In this document: positions 62,601-64,000 of the stretch, one piece after another
Position numbering within the stretch: position 1 is the stretch's first letter
Layout: every line of letters starts with the position of its first letter
Assembly (NCBI GenBank): GCA_910591455.2
Contig: OU342817.1
Span: forward strand, 6,161,915-6,225,914
Reading direction: 5' to 3'
Source of the DNA: Pholis gunnellus
Lineage: Eukaryota; Chordata; Actinopteri; Perciformes; Pholidae
Length of the DNA stretch: 64,000 bases
Program-made: the position numbers and the translations under genes
Notes under the pieces: model-generated
Seen by the model: the letters and a program-made list of their open reading frames with translations, nothing else
What the model was told of the DNA's origin: nothing
Databases searched by the model: none

Positions 62601-64000
62601 ATGTAAAATGGCCCATTTAGAAAATGCTGCTTTCATCAAGTATGCCTGCTAAGTGTGCTGCAGTGTATCTTAAAAATGTATTATGTGCAGGACTAAAGAG
62701 GATATGTCATCAATCCTTGGTGACAAATAGTTCTTATCTACATCCTGTTCCTGGGAAGTTCTTGCGAAGAACAGTACAGAAAAAAACAACTGTTTTAGGT
62801 GTGTCTCGGTCCAAAATTTGAGGTGATATAATATGGAAGACAAAACAGATATTTCTATCCATACAACCCTTTGCCCCAATGCTCTTAAACATAAAATAAT
62901 ATGCAGTTATTGAGCTGGTGGACGGGACAAATATTACAAAGTAAAGACGTCAATCAAATGTATCTGAAGATTCAATTCCTGTTATCTGAGAAAATAATGT
63001 CACAAGCTACGCTGCCTGACGCTGACACTTATTCATGACGCAGTACTGAGCTATTGGTCATCGTGGCTTCCAGTTCAATGTTAGTGCAAGATTTCCATGG
63101 CAATGGTTTTGCGTTTTTTGCTCTGCCACTGTCAGCAGTGACTGTCACTGTCACTGTTCAGCTACGTGCCAAGTATGAGCCCATTGACCTGGTAAGAGTA
63201 CAAGCTGGTACAGTTAATAATTAAAAGGTCATACATTTGTTTAAGGACAAAACTCTCTCCCTCATCTGCCTTTGATTCTGCATAAAAAGAGTTACTTATC
63301 CACCCTGTGATGCAATGACAGAATGTGTCACAACTATACGTAATATACCGAAAATCCTTCAGGTTTCATAATGTTGTCGTTGCATAACACCAGTGGAAAT
63401 GGTGTTTCGCTGACAGTTACATTTGTTTAACTTGATTTCAATCAGACATTTCATATCCCCTAAAACAATAAGCTTGTTAAACCGTCACTAAGAGACTTGC
63501 AAACTTGCAAAGTCAATTCCATGACAGATTTTGCAGTGGCCTGGTTTATTTGTCACACCCACTTGAGTTGGGGGCCAGGTGCAACAGGCAGCTCATTTCT
63601 CAAAGTTGATGTTTTACCCTGCTCCACATTTTTTTTAAATAATTATTGAGCAAACATCCGTTCAGTTAATTAGTTATAGTTGCTCCATCTACCAGAAATG
63701 TTTCCCATTTCCAAAACTTAATTCTCAGCCCACTCCACAGAATCGTATGATTTAGTGATGTGCTACATGTTATAAATTGTTTGTTTCGGTTGATACAATC
63801 TGTCTCCTTCAGTTGTCCTCTTTTGCTTGTTTTTAAAAGTTACAAATACCACTGAAATCCAATTTAAGCAAGAAAAGAGGCTTGTATTTCATTTTCATTG
63901 ACAGTTTTTTTTTTATTCTCTCAATTTGTATTTTGTTTCTCTCAGTGTGTCTCAGAGTTGGCATATGCAAAGTTTTGGGTGGTCTTCTAAAAATAAAAAC
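56651..64000. other. Intergenic stretch to the right edge, no gene seen
   Basis: AT-rich DNA with short open frames on both strands, the longest 143 codons at 61490-61921, none with a recognisable family signature. No RNA gene or clear transposon was recognised. Confidence 0.5.

Overview
This is vertebrate nuclear DNA, almost certainly from a ray-finned (teleost) fish. The evidence is split coding exons with canonical splice sites, AT-rich introns, many microsatellites, and dispersed repeats typical of fish genomes (tRNA-derived SINEs, an RTE/Rex-type LINE with a GATG-type tail, MITE-like inverted-repeat elements). Nothing suggests bacterial, viral or plasmid DNA.

The only protein-coding gene I can support is the 5' part of crhr2, the corticotropin-releasing hormone (CRF/urocortin) receptor 2, a class B1 GPCR. 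It lies on the minus strand from the start codon at 18823 to 567 and then runs off the left edge. Six coding exons join in frame to give the first 235 codons: N-terminal segment, disulfide-linked hormone-binding ectodomain, TM1, TM2, TM3 and the start of TM4. The rest of the receptor (ECL2, TM5-7, C-tail) must lie to the left of the window. Exons 1 and 2 are separated by only 119 bp, intron 2 is about 16 kb, and intron 4 appears to be a GC-AG intron, because the reading frame and family alignment exclude the nearby GT donor.

Layout: 1-2444 holds exons 6 to 3. 2445-18463 is intron 2, with scattered old repeats, homopolymer tracts and a perfect hairpin. 18464-18823 holds exons 2 and 1. About 18824-19110 is a CpG-richer presumed promoter/5' leader with CCAAT, E-box and GC-box-like motifs. 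From 19.1 kb to 64 kb I see no supportable exon of any other gene. This 45 kb stretch is intergenic, or possibly a 5' non-coding or alternative-promoter region of crhr2. It holds a long inverted-repeat element (19.7-19.9 kb), LINE fragments (20.25 and 30.8 kb), SINE copies (22.2 and 25.5 kb), a TTAA-bounded MITE-like element (41.0 kb), a 22.5-copy 23-bp minisatellite with a higher-order period (44.6-45.1 kb), and several unnamed dispersed repeats.

Repeat family names rest on recognition by eye. No database comparison was possible.
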